In this document: positions 39,998 to 64,000 of the stretch, piece after piece
Numbering within the stretch: the stretch's first letter is position 1
How the letters are laid out: each line of letters starts with the position of its first letter
Origin: Lagopus muta
Taxonomy: Eukaryota; Chordata; Aves; Galliformes; Phasianidae
Assembly: GCF_023343835.1 (NCBI RefSeq)
Contig: NC_064447.1
Span: 10,994,501-11,058,500 of the forward strand
DNA: 64,000 nt
Reading direction: 5' to 3'
Notes under the pieces: generated by a model
What the model saw: the letters and a program-made list of their open reading frames with translations, nothing else
What the model was told of the DNA's origin: nothing
Database searches by the model: none
Position numbers and translations under genes: made by a program

Positions 39998-42604
39998 GTG
40001 AGTAGCGCCCGAGGGAGCGCTCGTGCGGGGCGCCCCGGGAGGCGGCAGAGCGGCGGCGGGCCGGGCGGAGAGGGCTCGTGGCTGCCTCGGCCCCGGCTCC
40101 TCGCAGCCTCCGCCGCGCCGGGGCCGTGCTCGGCGCTGCGTGCCCGCTGGGCTGCGGCCCTGTCCCGGGCCCTGTTCCCCGGGCCGGGTTCGGCGCCTCT
40201 CTCGTCCCTCCGTGCGGTCGTGAGGACGGCTGTGAGAGGGGAACCCGACCTCCTCAGGGCGGTGTCGCTGAGACCTTTTTGCCCCCGTGCTCTGCGGTCG
40301 CGGTGCCGGCCTAGCTCGCAGACGCGCAGTGCTGCTGTGATGGGGGGCTCTGGAGCCGCGCTTCTATGGGGCGGCTGGGGGGAGGCTGGAGGTCCTGGAG
40401 GAAGCACGAGTGGGCCCGGCAGGTTGACCCGTGGCTGTGTGGCTGAGCCTCGGCTGCTTCTGCGTGGCTGCTGGCAGCAGCTGCTCCCACTCAGAAACTC
40501 AGCTGTGTGCTTCGCAGTTTGCATTCCGTTGTGACCAGAAGCATCATCGTCTTTGTGTCCTCTGACAACTTATCTGGGATCTCACTGAAGTGCTTTCATA
40601 CCGGGAGCAGAACGCACATGGAGCGTGGAGTCCAGCTGTCCCCATTCCCTTCAGCTCCCCAGTGCTCGCCAGGCAGCGCTCAGCCCCTCTGTGAAGCGTT
40701 GTCGTGCAGCCCCTGCTTTGGGGCTGATGGTGTTTCGCATTAAAAAAGCTGATATGGTGCTGCCGTGCACCTGTACTTCTGTTACAACTGCAGTCTCTTC
40801 TTGCGTTTGTTTTAAAGCATGCTGAGTGCTGTGCCACGATCCTGAAGGCAATAGCTGCTTGGCTCTGTCTGTTGGAGCAACTGCAGGAGGTTCCTAACAG
40901 CAGCAGCGTGAGATGGGCACCCAGACCAGGGCTGGGTTACAGTGTGCTCCTCCTGCTGCTGGGGAGCACAGAGGGAGGTGTGCACTGCCTGCAACCTGCT
41001 GGGGAGAAAGGGGCTGTGTGAAACCATTGCTCTGTGCATGCGAGTCTGCAGTGGTTCCTGGTGTGTTCCTGCACAGCACTGTGCTTTAACAGTGCACAGT
41101 GCAAACTGTATGGTGAGCCCCGTGTGTGCATTTACCGTTCTTACCTGGCCTCCTCATTTCTAGGGCCGATGCTGCACAAAGCTCTGTTGCCCCTCCTCAG
41201 GCCTGTTGTTACAGTGAGCATCTTAATAGGCATCGTGTGCTGGGTGTCTGCGTAGTGGCTAATAAATGGTCATCGCGATGGGAGCTTGTGCCTGGTCTCC
41301 TGGGGCTGGAAGGAGGCTCCCCCACTTCCCGCAGCGTTGCAGCAGCATTCAATGCTGTTTCAGTAACAAGCTCCCCTCTGCCTTTTACTTTCCCTTCCTC
41401 AAGCGCTTTCATGTCAGCCTGCCTGCAGGCATCCTTCTTGGGCAGCTGTCCCCAGCGCAGTGGCTGGGCCGGGCTCTGCTGATGACTAGGTATGTTTTGG
41501 TTTACAACAAGGTGCTGGCAGTCTGTTGCAGCTGCCCCAGAACTCCAAATTCCACGGCAGGCCGATGCTTTGTCTGCTGGGAATGCAGTGGGCATTGCTG
41601 CCAGCAGTGTGGAACCAGCACTGCCTCTGACAGCTGGGCTCTTAGCGGCCGTGCCTTGTGCTTTGAAGTTGGTCACAAATTCTAAAAAGTCCCGTGGCAA
41701 AACTAGGCGGAGTGCATCTCCAGCACAGCTGGGGAGAGGCAGGAAGTGTGACTGGGGGCTAATTAGCAGCACCTGAGCAGCACAGGCCCCAGTGAGAGGG
41801 AAGCAGAGCCCTCTGGGTGCTGCCAGTTGCTGCTGGAGGAGGCTCCCATTCATCCATTCATTTGCAGTGGGTGCCTTTGGGTTTGTTTTTTGGGAGCCAT
41901 AGTGAGTGGTTTGCTGGAGCGGTGTGGGCAGGTTGGCTCAGCTGTGGTGTCAGTGCTTGCTAGAGCCACATTCTTTTTGGGATGGTCAGAGCTGCACCAC
42001 TAGTTCTTCGTGTCAGGAGCTTGATTTTTTGCACGTGGGTTCGGTCTGGGGATAAAAGTTAAGTCTGTGTTTTAGAGTATTTGAATTCAGACGTTGGCCC
42101 CTGTTCCTAAAGGAAAGGCTCTGATAGCCTCAGTAGTCTGTATGCACGCTGGAGCTTTGTGCACAACACGCCTTGGTCGATGGATAGATGTGTTTTGAGC
42201 TGCCCTGTGTGATATCAACTGCTCTCAGCAGGATCTCTCCCCGCTGTGGCCAGCAGCAAGAAGCATGCAGCTGATTTAGGATACCAGCAGCAGCCCAGAA
42301 AAGGAGTTCATTGCTGTTCTGCTGTGGCAGTTCCTGCACTGGGATGCAGGGAGAGGAGGGGCACTTAGCATCCTGGTAGCTGGAGTGGGTTCTGCTCTCC
42401 GAAGCGTGGAGATGGCAGCTGTGTCTCACTGGTGGACATCATTGTGCCCCCGCTGCTTTCCTGTCACTTGTACAGAACCTCAAGTTTAGTTTGGAAACAA
42501 CTCGAGAGCGATGTCGTTTCCTCAGAGTTGGTGCTGAAGAGCTTATGGTGAATTCAGATTTGTACTGATTCTCAGGAAAGCTGAATTGCTGAGGAGTAGG
42601 AAAT

Positions 42605-42620
42605 GCTGCTGCTGCTGCTG
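42605..42620. repeat. (CTG)5 trinucleotide run
   Basis: About five CTG units lie in RNF216 intron 1. This is short and below any expansion range. Confidence 0.7.
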
Positions 42621-44525
42621 AGTGACGCCGTTCTCCCGATAGCAGCACTGCTGTGGTTCCCTGCTGTGTTACAGAGGCACTGAAAGGACCCGATAGAGCT
42701 GGGCTGGAAGCAAAGTGGCCGAGCTGAAATAAACCCAGGGGTGTTTGTTGGTGTCAGCATGCCAGGCTCCTGGCTGACCTCCGTGTGAGTGCTCAGAAAA
42801 GGGCACTGCTGTAGTAAACAAGGTGTGAGCTGTGAGGCTGTTCCTTTCAGAAGCCCCCAGTCCTGGGATGTTTGATGCCTGCAGAAGGATGGCTGGAGGT
42901 GAGCGTCCAAGTCGATGCACCACCATGGAGCCTGTGGTGGTTTTGAAGCCCTCTGGCTGCTCCCACAGCTCAGGGTGCCTCGGTGCCTTGCAGCCCCCTG
43001 CTCTGTGCTGCTCAGTCCCTCGTTACTCATCGAGCAGCGCTGAACCCTTTGAATTCTCTGCTTGCAATAGAAAACCAGGCTGGGCTGGGAACCTGAAGGC
43101 ATGCGACCCGGCTACTGAGAGTTGCACTTCACTTTCTTTCTTATCTTATAGCTTTTAAAGGTGACATTTGGATTTCCTTAAAAAAGAAAAGAGAAAAGAA
43201 AAGCACTACTGAGGATCTGGAGAGGAAATGCTGCATCCTTTCTCCCAGAGAGCTCTGTGAGGTGTAAGTAGCAGAGAATACAGAGCAGAGAAGCGCTCTC
43301 ACATGCATCCCAGGGCACAGAGGTTGCTAATTTTGTTCTTTTCTGCGTGGCCCCATAGGCTGATAGGGAGGAGGAGGAGGCAGTGCCATCACCACCAGCT
43401 GGGCACACACGGGTGCGTGTCACGCCTGCACAGTGTGTCTCTTTCAGATACCAGCACCTCAGTAATGGTGCTGCTCAGAGGGAAGGGCCTTTGGTTGGCA
43501 TATGTGGGAGGTCAAGGCTTAAAGAAAGAATTGAAACTTGTTCTGGAAGTGACAAAGCTGCAGTTCTCGTGGTGCTGTGTGCTCTGTCCCCGCTCTCAGA
43601 CCATAAAGGTGTAACGATGTGGTTCTTTAAAGCAATGGCTTGGGAGATGGATGGGCTGTGAGCCTGAGATGTTGGTTCCGTGCAAGTGCTGCCATTGCAA
43701 ACTTCTTGGAGCTGCCAGGTGTGCGCCGTCACAGCTTGGGAAATAAAAGCACCTGTTTTAAAACCAGCTCACCTTCCTTAGGAAAGCCCACAGGGAAATC
43801 TGCTGCCGTTGTAGGTGGATAAAATAAAGCTAGACAGGTTCCTTTCTATTTGTACTTGGTGATAACAGATGAACTGATGGCAGTGGAGCACTTCCCAGGG
43901 TTGTGCCTGAGTGATCCTCTCACCGAATGGCTCAGCCACAGGACTGGGGCTGACTGGGAGCCTGGTAAGCAGGGGAAGCAGTAGTGATGTGAGCAGCTCT
44001 GGCTGCATTCTTTTGCCAGGTGTACCCAGTGTCTGTGGTTTCCTCACACACAGCAAACAGAGGCTTTTAGCATTTCTGACCAGCCTTGTTTCAGTTGGGA
44101 TGAGGCTGCTTGGCATGATAAGCACTGCTAAGCTCTCCCTGCTTCTGCTGGGCAGCTGTTACAAGGAGCAGCTCCCAGCAGATTGAACCTTTTGAAATGT
44201 TTCACTGAAAGCTTAGCAGTAGGTCAGGCGGAGTTTATTTTGCAGTGCTGTTTTTTTTTTTCTTAAGGGCTGAGTTTTAGCTTTTCGGTTTGCTGCTTGT
44301 CACGAGCCATGCATTATTTAAGCAGCTTCTCTTTGTTTTAGCAGCTTGAGAGGAGCCAGAACCTCACCTTGCTCGCAGGCGACCAGAAGCCACGGTGCTG
44401 CCTGCAGGCAGAAAGCAGGAATTGATGCTCTTCTGTCAACATAGGTGAGCAGCAGTGGTGTTGCTGTATGGGGGGAGAGGCTGAACACACTTAATGCTGC
44501 TGACATCTCTTCCAAGTTGCTCTTT

Positions 44526-44543
44526 CCCCCCCCCCCCCCCCCC
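44526..44543. repeat. 18-base poly-C run
   Basis: Eighteen consecutive C lie in RNF216 intron 1. The other strand is an 18-base G run able to form a G-quadruplex. Length calls in such tracts are error-prone. Confidence 0.9.
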
Positions 44544-45549
44544 TCCATTTGGTCGGGGTTTCAATTCCAACCTCCCCTGCAGTGCTTCCTGCACATCCTG
44601 CTGCCTTGAGCTAGAGCCAGAAAAGAGCACTTTGTGTCTGCTCCCGTCTTGGGTATGTGGGAGTTCAAGATTTCAAATGCTCTAAGTGGGAAAAAGTAGG
44701 CTATGCTGTGTCAGGGAGGAGAGATCCCCCTCGACTGTTGCTTTAAATCCCAGCACCATCTGAAGATGCTTTTTACAGCACAAACAGAAGGTGGAGGGAG
44801 CCTGCTCGGGTTCTGCTCCAATTCCTGCAAGCCAGAAACTTCTGCCTGTGCTGGGAGTTGGAATAGATGCACCGTGCTGCTGCCTGCTATTTTTAGGTTA
44901 GGCTAAAAATACGAAACGTGGTGGTTGTGGGGATTTTGAGTGGGATTGGGGACTCATGTGTAAGCAATCAGCCTGCACCTGTGACCTGCTTTTACATCCC
45001 AGCAGCAGAACTGTCTGCTTGGGGTGGCTGGGAGCAGCGCCTTTGGAGAGGGCACATCTGTGTGTGTGTGTGCCTGGGAGGTGTGCATGCCTTCAGCTGT
45101 CAGGCCTTGCTTTTAAAATAGTTCTTGTATCCTGCCCTTGTGTTGTGAGGCTGATGGTTGTGCTGGGACTCTGTGATAGGTAGCTTTATAAACAGGCATA
45201 AAAGTCACAGAGGTGGTGTGAGATAGCTTCTTCCCATGTGCCTTGCTTGCCTTCGTTGTGTTGTTTACATAGGGCAGCCCCCTGGCTTGGCTTTGATCTT
45301 GTTAGCTCACTTTCTTTGCAGCCTGATGCCATACAAGTGAAAAAGTTGTGATTGTGTCACTGGGCAGAAGTGGCCGTGCCAGTGAGTGCTGTTCTGTGGA
45401 CCTTTGGGTGATGTGCAGGGGGCACTCAGCCTGTGATCCTGAGCTTCTTTACGGAGCATTTCCTGCACCTCTTCTTTGATGCTGAAGGAACCAGTTGCTC
45501 TCTGGATGAACCTGAGCTGCCGATGGAGAACGGTGTCTGAGTGCCAAGT

Positions 45550-45905
45550 GGGAAGGGCAGTGGGTTAGCTCAGCACCTCCCAGTCCTTTGCTCCCTCCCC
45601 TTTCACTGGGGTGGGGGAGAGAATTGAAGGGAAAAAAGGGTAAACGCATGGGTTGAGATAAAGACAGTTTAATGGAACAAAAAAAGGAAAGAAAAATAAT
45701 GATGGGATGTGCAGAACAAATAGCACACAACGTGGCTGCCCCCACCTGCGGAGCGGTGCCCAGCTGGTGCCCAGGTTCCTCAGCTCAGTGTAAGCACTGA
45801 GCAGCAAGAGCCAAAATATGGGTGTTGTCAGCTCTGTGCTCAGCCTCAGCCCACAGCACAGAGCTGCTGGGAAGGAAGATAACAGCCCCAGCTGGAGCCA
45901 GGACA
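45550..45905 (-). mobile_element. Decayed solo LTR of an avian endogenous retrovirus
   Basis: Read on the - strand, this stretch matches, with many changes, an interspersed LTR I know from bird genomes. The right end (45786-45903) corresponds to the LTR start, including a segment ending in GCTTACAC. The middle, where the family carries its TATA box, is largely missing. The part around 45600-45700 carries the ATTAAA polyadenylation-like motif (TTTAAT on the + strand at 45668-45673) followed by a C/T-rich 3' part. It is about 350 bp, shorter than the roughly 550-600 bp I recall for the family. No internal retroviral genes flank it. The family name and exact ends need a repeat-library search. 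Confidence 0.65.
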
Positions 45906-47891
45906 GCGCGGGGCAGTTGGTGTTGGCCGACCCACGAGCTGAGCTCTGATGCTGCGTGCTGTATGGGGAGAGGATCTGTGCCACTGAGCTCTGCAGAGCA
46001 GATCTGAGCAGACACCTGTCTAGCCTCTGTCTGCACATTGGATGCTGCAGGGCTGATTTGTGGCTTTTCCCTCCCCAGCCAGCCTCAGAGCAATCCCTTG
46101 CTGTGTGATGACTCGAGCAGTGGCTTTGCCCTGTGCAGTGCATTGCTCCCAGCGTGGTGGGGCTGAGGTGAGCTCTGCAAGGAGTGCTGTGCAGGACCTG
46201 CCTGCAGGACTGGTGGGCATGGCTGTGCCTGGCTGGCTGCAGGGGCCTGGGTGCTATTCCTGACGCTGCCTCTCGCCTGCTGGCTGACCTTGGCTGTGCT
46301 GCTCCTTTCAGTGCTTCCATTTCTCTATCTTGTAAGTGGTGAGAACAACATTGATCTTGTTTTTCTAAAGCACTTGGAGGGCTGAGGATGGGAAAGTGGC
46401 AAGGCAAAGTGATAGATATTCACAAGTGCCAGGCAAATGGAACTGGAATAATGTGGATGTGACCTTTTAAAAAGGACAGTGCTTTCAGCAGGTGTGCTTA
46501 CTGATAGCACGTGGGAGTGGGGCAGCACTTCTGCACCTCTCTGACCATCAAAGTGCCACTCAGAGCAAGGCTTGCTTCTCCTTGCACATAACGCAGAGGC
46601 TGAGGAGCCTTGTGGAAATAACCCCAAGGTCTTGGTTCTGCAGGAGATGTGTGTTCCTGTTTTTTCAGAATGGGGATGAACAGTTCCTGGGGGGGAATAC
46701 GTATGTTTAAGTTCATAGCGTGCATCTGAACAGGTTTTGTCATGCTGTGCCAGCTGCAAATCCTGCTCCCTGCAGGGGAAGCTAAGCAGAATGATGAGGA
46801 GGGATTTACACTGCTTTTGTGTACCAGCAAAAGGATTTTAGAGCAAACCCACCATTTTCTTCCAACGTATGCAGCAGTAAATATTTAATAATACAGATTC
46901 CTCAGTGCTTTAACAATGAGATGAATACTTCTCAATACAAAGTGTTTGTGTTCCAGTGACCAAATATTGCTCCAACTTCAGTCTGTAACAACTGGAGCTG
47001 AGAGCTGTGGGCTGTCAGAGCACAGAGTGGAAACGTGCTGTTCAGGTTACAGTGATGCATCCCATCCTGGAGCCCTGCATGGCGCCGGGCTGCGAGCGGG
47101 TGGCTGGCAGAGCTCAGTCCCAAAAGCTCTGTCCTGGGAAGGAGTCACATCCCTTGTGTGTCTCTCTGGTTTGGGAGCAGGTGGTGTGTCCTGGAACCTC
47201 CAGCAGATTGTAATAGAGGAGGGGCTGTGTCATAAAGCAGGCAAGGCTGTTCTTCAGAACAGCAGATGATGGTGGTGCAGTGTTTCCTGTAAGTGCTGCC
47301 TTCCCTGGGCCTGGTCACACGCTGCCCTTGGGGTGCAGCTTCTTTCCAAGGGTCAGTGCCTGAATGGCATAAGATGAGCATCCCTGATTGCTCTGCAGCC
47401 CCAGTTCAGCCTTCACACAGGGTACTGAGGCTTTGGGGTGATTGTCTCCATTCCAGCAGCACCTTGCTTTGCATTCGCCTTCTTTGCAGCCCAGCTTTCA
47501 GATCTGCTGGGGCTCTGATGCCCACTGGGGCTCTGATGGCCACGTTTCCTGGGTTCGTGCTGTGGCACGGTCTGTTCCCTGCACTGGTGCTGGCTGTGGA
47601 GGCCGCAGAGCCCGAGACACACAGCTCTGCTCCGAAGCTTTCACTCCTCTTACCAGCAGGTGGTGGCAGAAACACTGCTCTGAGTTTTTGACTTCTTGGA
47701 AACAGAAAACAGTCTTTGAGGGTCTGAGTGTTGGCTGGGCAGAGCTGCGTTGCCCTCCTGCAGCTGCACAGCTCTGAGCATCTCTATGCTCTCCTCCCCT
47801 GTGGGTCTGGTTGTGCTCTGCAGCCGTGCTGTACTGAAAGTCAGAACTGAAACTGAAACACGCTTTACTCTCCTCTGTTTTTGTCTTCTAG

Positions 47892-61836
<13,945 letters not shown>

Positions 61837-64000
61837 GTAACTGAGTGACATTTGCCACTGGGTCTCTTCTGGAGTGCTTGGTGCAGAGCTGAGCACAGCT
61901 CGTGCTTTGCAGCCTCAGCTGAGCTGATGGTCTCGAGTGGCTGCATGGAGCAGCAGTCAAGGTATTTGTTGGCTCCTGCTGATGTTCTGTGTGTTTGGAG
62001 AGATGTATTCAGGGTACTGTTGATACAGACAACAGAATCCCTTTCATGTGGCAGGCTTGAAAGATGTTGGCTACAAAAGCTTGTACAAAACCCTAGGATG
62101 CTGTCTTGCGTATACAGAAATGTTTTAAGTGAGCAGGGAGCCAGGTGTTTGAAAGGCAAATTGTAATCCTTTGTCTAAGAAGCCTATACAAACTATCCTT
62201 AACATCTTACCTTTGTCTTTCATGCTGTCACTTGAATACAGGTTTGATTGGAAGGGTCAGAAACTTGTCTGAATAAGTCAATTCAAAGGGCAGAAAATCA
62301 TTGTGCTCTTCCTAAAGCTTGCTAATAGCCATAAAAGAAGAATCATAGGGTCCAATGGGGGAAAACTGGCTGCTGTGCTTCTGCACTGTCTGTTCTAGGG
62401 AAAAATAGAAGTGTAAAAACTGCTTGTCAGTCTCCTCAACATAAGCAGAGCCCTGCACACATCTGGTGGCCAATGCACTATTGGTGTTTGTCACAAAGGT
62501 ACAAGGCAGCATGTGTGCTGTTAACCACTACACTTATGCTTAAATCGCGTGCTGTGCTCTCAGAGCTGCATACTCCTGCAGCAGAGTTTGTGGGTGCTTT
62601 GGACTTAGGCTTGTAGCTGCTGTAGTGTTGGGCTCTTGTAAGCAGTATGGCTGTTGGCCTGTGCTGGGAAAGCAAGAGAAAGTCAAATTCTGTCATTTGC
62701 AGAGACTGAAGTTGCCAGCAGTGAAGTTTGCTTTCTTGAGGAGGGGAAGAACGCTCTTTAGTGTTGCACAAATCCATCTCAGGTGTCTGATATCCGGGTT
62801 GGTTTTGCTAGTGCCCACCTCCACCTTCAGTTTGGGAAGAAGTTCAGGGAGGAGCTGTGCAGGGCACTAGGTGGCACTGTCGATTCGTGTTCAACTCAGC
62901 TTTCCTTGTTTTGTTTTGTTTTAAATCTGTTTTTGCAAAACCCAAGCTGTCTTCAAAATGTGTGTGTCAGCAGCGCAGAGCGGAATTCAGCCTCGAGAAA
63001 CACAAACGTTCCAAATGTGCAAAAAAATATTTTTTTTGAAGGTTTTTTTCCCCCCCCCCCCCCCCAAAATGTGTAGAGTGGCACAGAAACTGTGATAAGA
63101 GGTCGGTGCTGAAATGTTCCTTTGCTTCTGGTTTGCTGTTTCCTTTCCTTCCTATGCTGGGAATGATGCTGCTTGTCCATTCCCCTCCCCCTGCTCTGGG
63201 GTTGCAGCATTCCAGTGGGCTGGATTCCTGGTTTCCTGGACAGCTTGTGTTGATTCATTAGCTGAAAATCTGCTGAGTAGCTTAGAGCTCTTCTAAGAAG
63301 TCTGAACAACTTTAGGATTTGAAGGCAAGGATGAAGAATAGGGACAGCAGGATGTGGTGTTGTCTCATAGCAGCAACTTTGGTGATTCTTCTCATTCCCT
63401 GCTATCTTGTCTCTTTCCAGTATGAGGAATTTAAGTTAATGCTCTTGCTCGCAGGAAACCATTGCCTTCAGGGAGGAAAGGGCTAGATTATCCCTTTCCT
63501 CTATGGGAACTCTGCAGAGGTTGGAGAGGATGCATTGGCTTTACTAGCAGTGCCTCTGGCAGACTCTGGGGTGGTGATGACTGATCCTGGAAGGAGTCCC
63601 TCTCTGGTTGGAAGGGCTGCATTTGCACAGCTGAACCTACAGCGAGGGGAGGTACAGAAAGCAAAAGGTCAGAAGGTGCCTCTGGAAACATCCAGGCTTT
63701 TACAGGGTGGGGAGAGGGGGACCAGGTGGTGGTCCTGTTGTGTTTCTGTGCTCCATCACCTGGATCCTTCATCTTGCTTGGAGAGTTTGTGTTCGTGCTC
63801 TGGCTTTCCTTTACATCTTGCATGGGGTGTTTGGGCCAGATATGGATGCACTGTAAAATAAGTGATGGAAACCAGCTGGAAGCACTCCTGGCTGAATGTG
63901 GGTTGGGCTTAACAGAGGAAGATCTGTAGGCATGCAGAGGTTGTGCATCACACCTACATCTCCTGTAGTTTGACCCGCTGGCACCTTGCAAGAACCAGAA
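61837..64000 (+). other. RNF216: RNF216 intron after the first IBR exon (runs off the window)
   Basis: No exon continuing the IBR is seen. The stretch includes a 16-base poly-C run after a T-rich patch (63050-63065) and unrelated short open frames, including one of 167 codons on the - strand at the window edge. Confidence 0.65.
63050..63065. repeat. 16-base poly-C run
   Basis: Sixteen consecutive C follow a seven-base T run in an RNF216 intron. The complementary G run can form a G-quadruplex, and its length is uncertain in most sequencing data. Confidence 0.9.

Larger units (their letters stand above)
39641..40480. other. RNF216: CpG island at the RNF216 5' end
   Basis: Over about 800 bp the sequence is very GC-rich with dense CpG, in sharp contrast to the flanks. 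It surrounds the inferred first exon and is typical of a housekeeping promoter. Overlapping open frames of 187-189 codons on both strands here result from the lack of AT-rich stop codons and are not taken as genes. Confidence 0.85.
39998..47891 (+). other. RNF216: RNF216 intron 1
   Basis: About 7.9 kb, fairly GC-rich, with several long open frames on the - strand (214 codons at 41209-41853; 280 codons at 45565-46407) that resemble no known protein. It contains a short CTG run, an 18-base C run and one decayed LTR, listed separately. No conserved exon is recognised, though extra 5' UTR exons cannot be excluded. Confidence 0.6.

Noticed and set aside
39961..40534. Overlapping 187- and 189-codon frames on both strands in the CpG island
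   Set aside because: Stop-poor GC-rich DNA; the + frame reads through the likely donor at 39998. Treated as promoter, leader and intron.

Overview
This is vertebrate nuclear DNA, most likely from a bird and possibly a galliform. Three things point that way: two multi-exon genes whose products are nearly collinear with mammalian SMURF1 and RNF216, compact introns with very few recognisable repeats, and one decayed LTR of a type I recognise from avian genomes. The species cannot be fixed from the sequence alone. Family comparisons are from memory; no database search was run.

Region 1 (1-34.6 kb, + strand) is SMURF1, a C2-WW-WW-HECT ubiquitin ligase. The first 16.4 kb looks like the 3' part of a large first coding intron, because the exon carrying the start codon is not in the window. 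Seventeen coding exons follow (16459-31030). Every junction keeps the frame, and the exons give 2144 nt including the stop. With the expected 55-nt first exon this makes a protein of about 732 residues, the size of the short human isoform. A 3' UTR of about 3.5 kb ends at a pair of AATAAA signals near 34.5 kb.

Region 2 (34.6-39.6 kb) is intergenic except for one intronless gene on the - strand (37241-38293). It encodes a 350-residue class A GPCR of the urotensin II receptor family and has an AATAAA signal just downstream. SMURF2 and UTS2R both lie on human 17q, so a urotensin-receptor-like gene beside SMURF1 looks like a two-round whole-genome-duplication paralogue.

Region 3 (39.6-64 kb, + strand) is RNF216 (TRIAD3), an RBR ubiquitin ligase. 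A CpG island with GC boxes, E-boxes and an ETS site marks the promoter. A probable leader exon ends at 39997, the coding start is at 47954, and twelve coding exons run to 61836. They cover the N-terminal acidic/SUMO-interaction-like segment, the conserved middle, RING1 and the start of the IBR. The rest of the IBR, the catalytic RING2 and the C-terminus lie beyond the window.

The three genes are neighbours, not an operon. Two are ubiquitin ligases with different chemistry and the third is a peptide-hormone receptor. I found no bacterial-style system, CRISPR array or tRNA. The most interesting signals are the receptor paralogue, a GC-AG intron and a weak donor with a cysteine-rich read-through in RNF216, a chain of upstream ORFs in the RNF216 leader, and a fast-diverging RNF216 exon.
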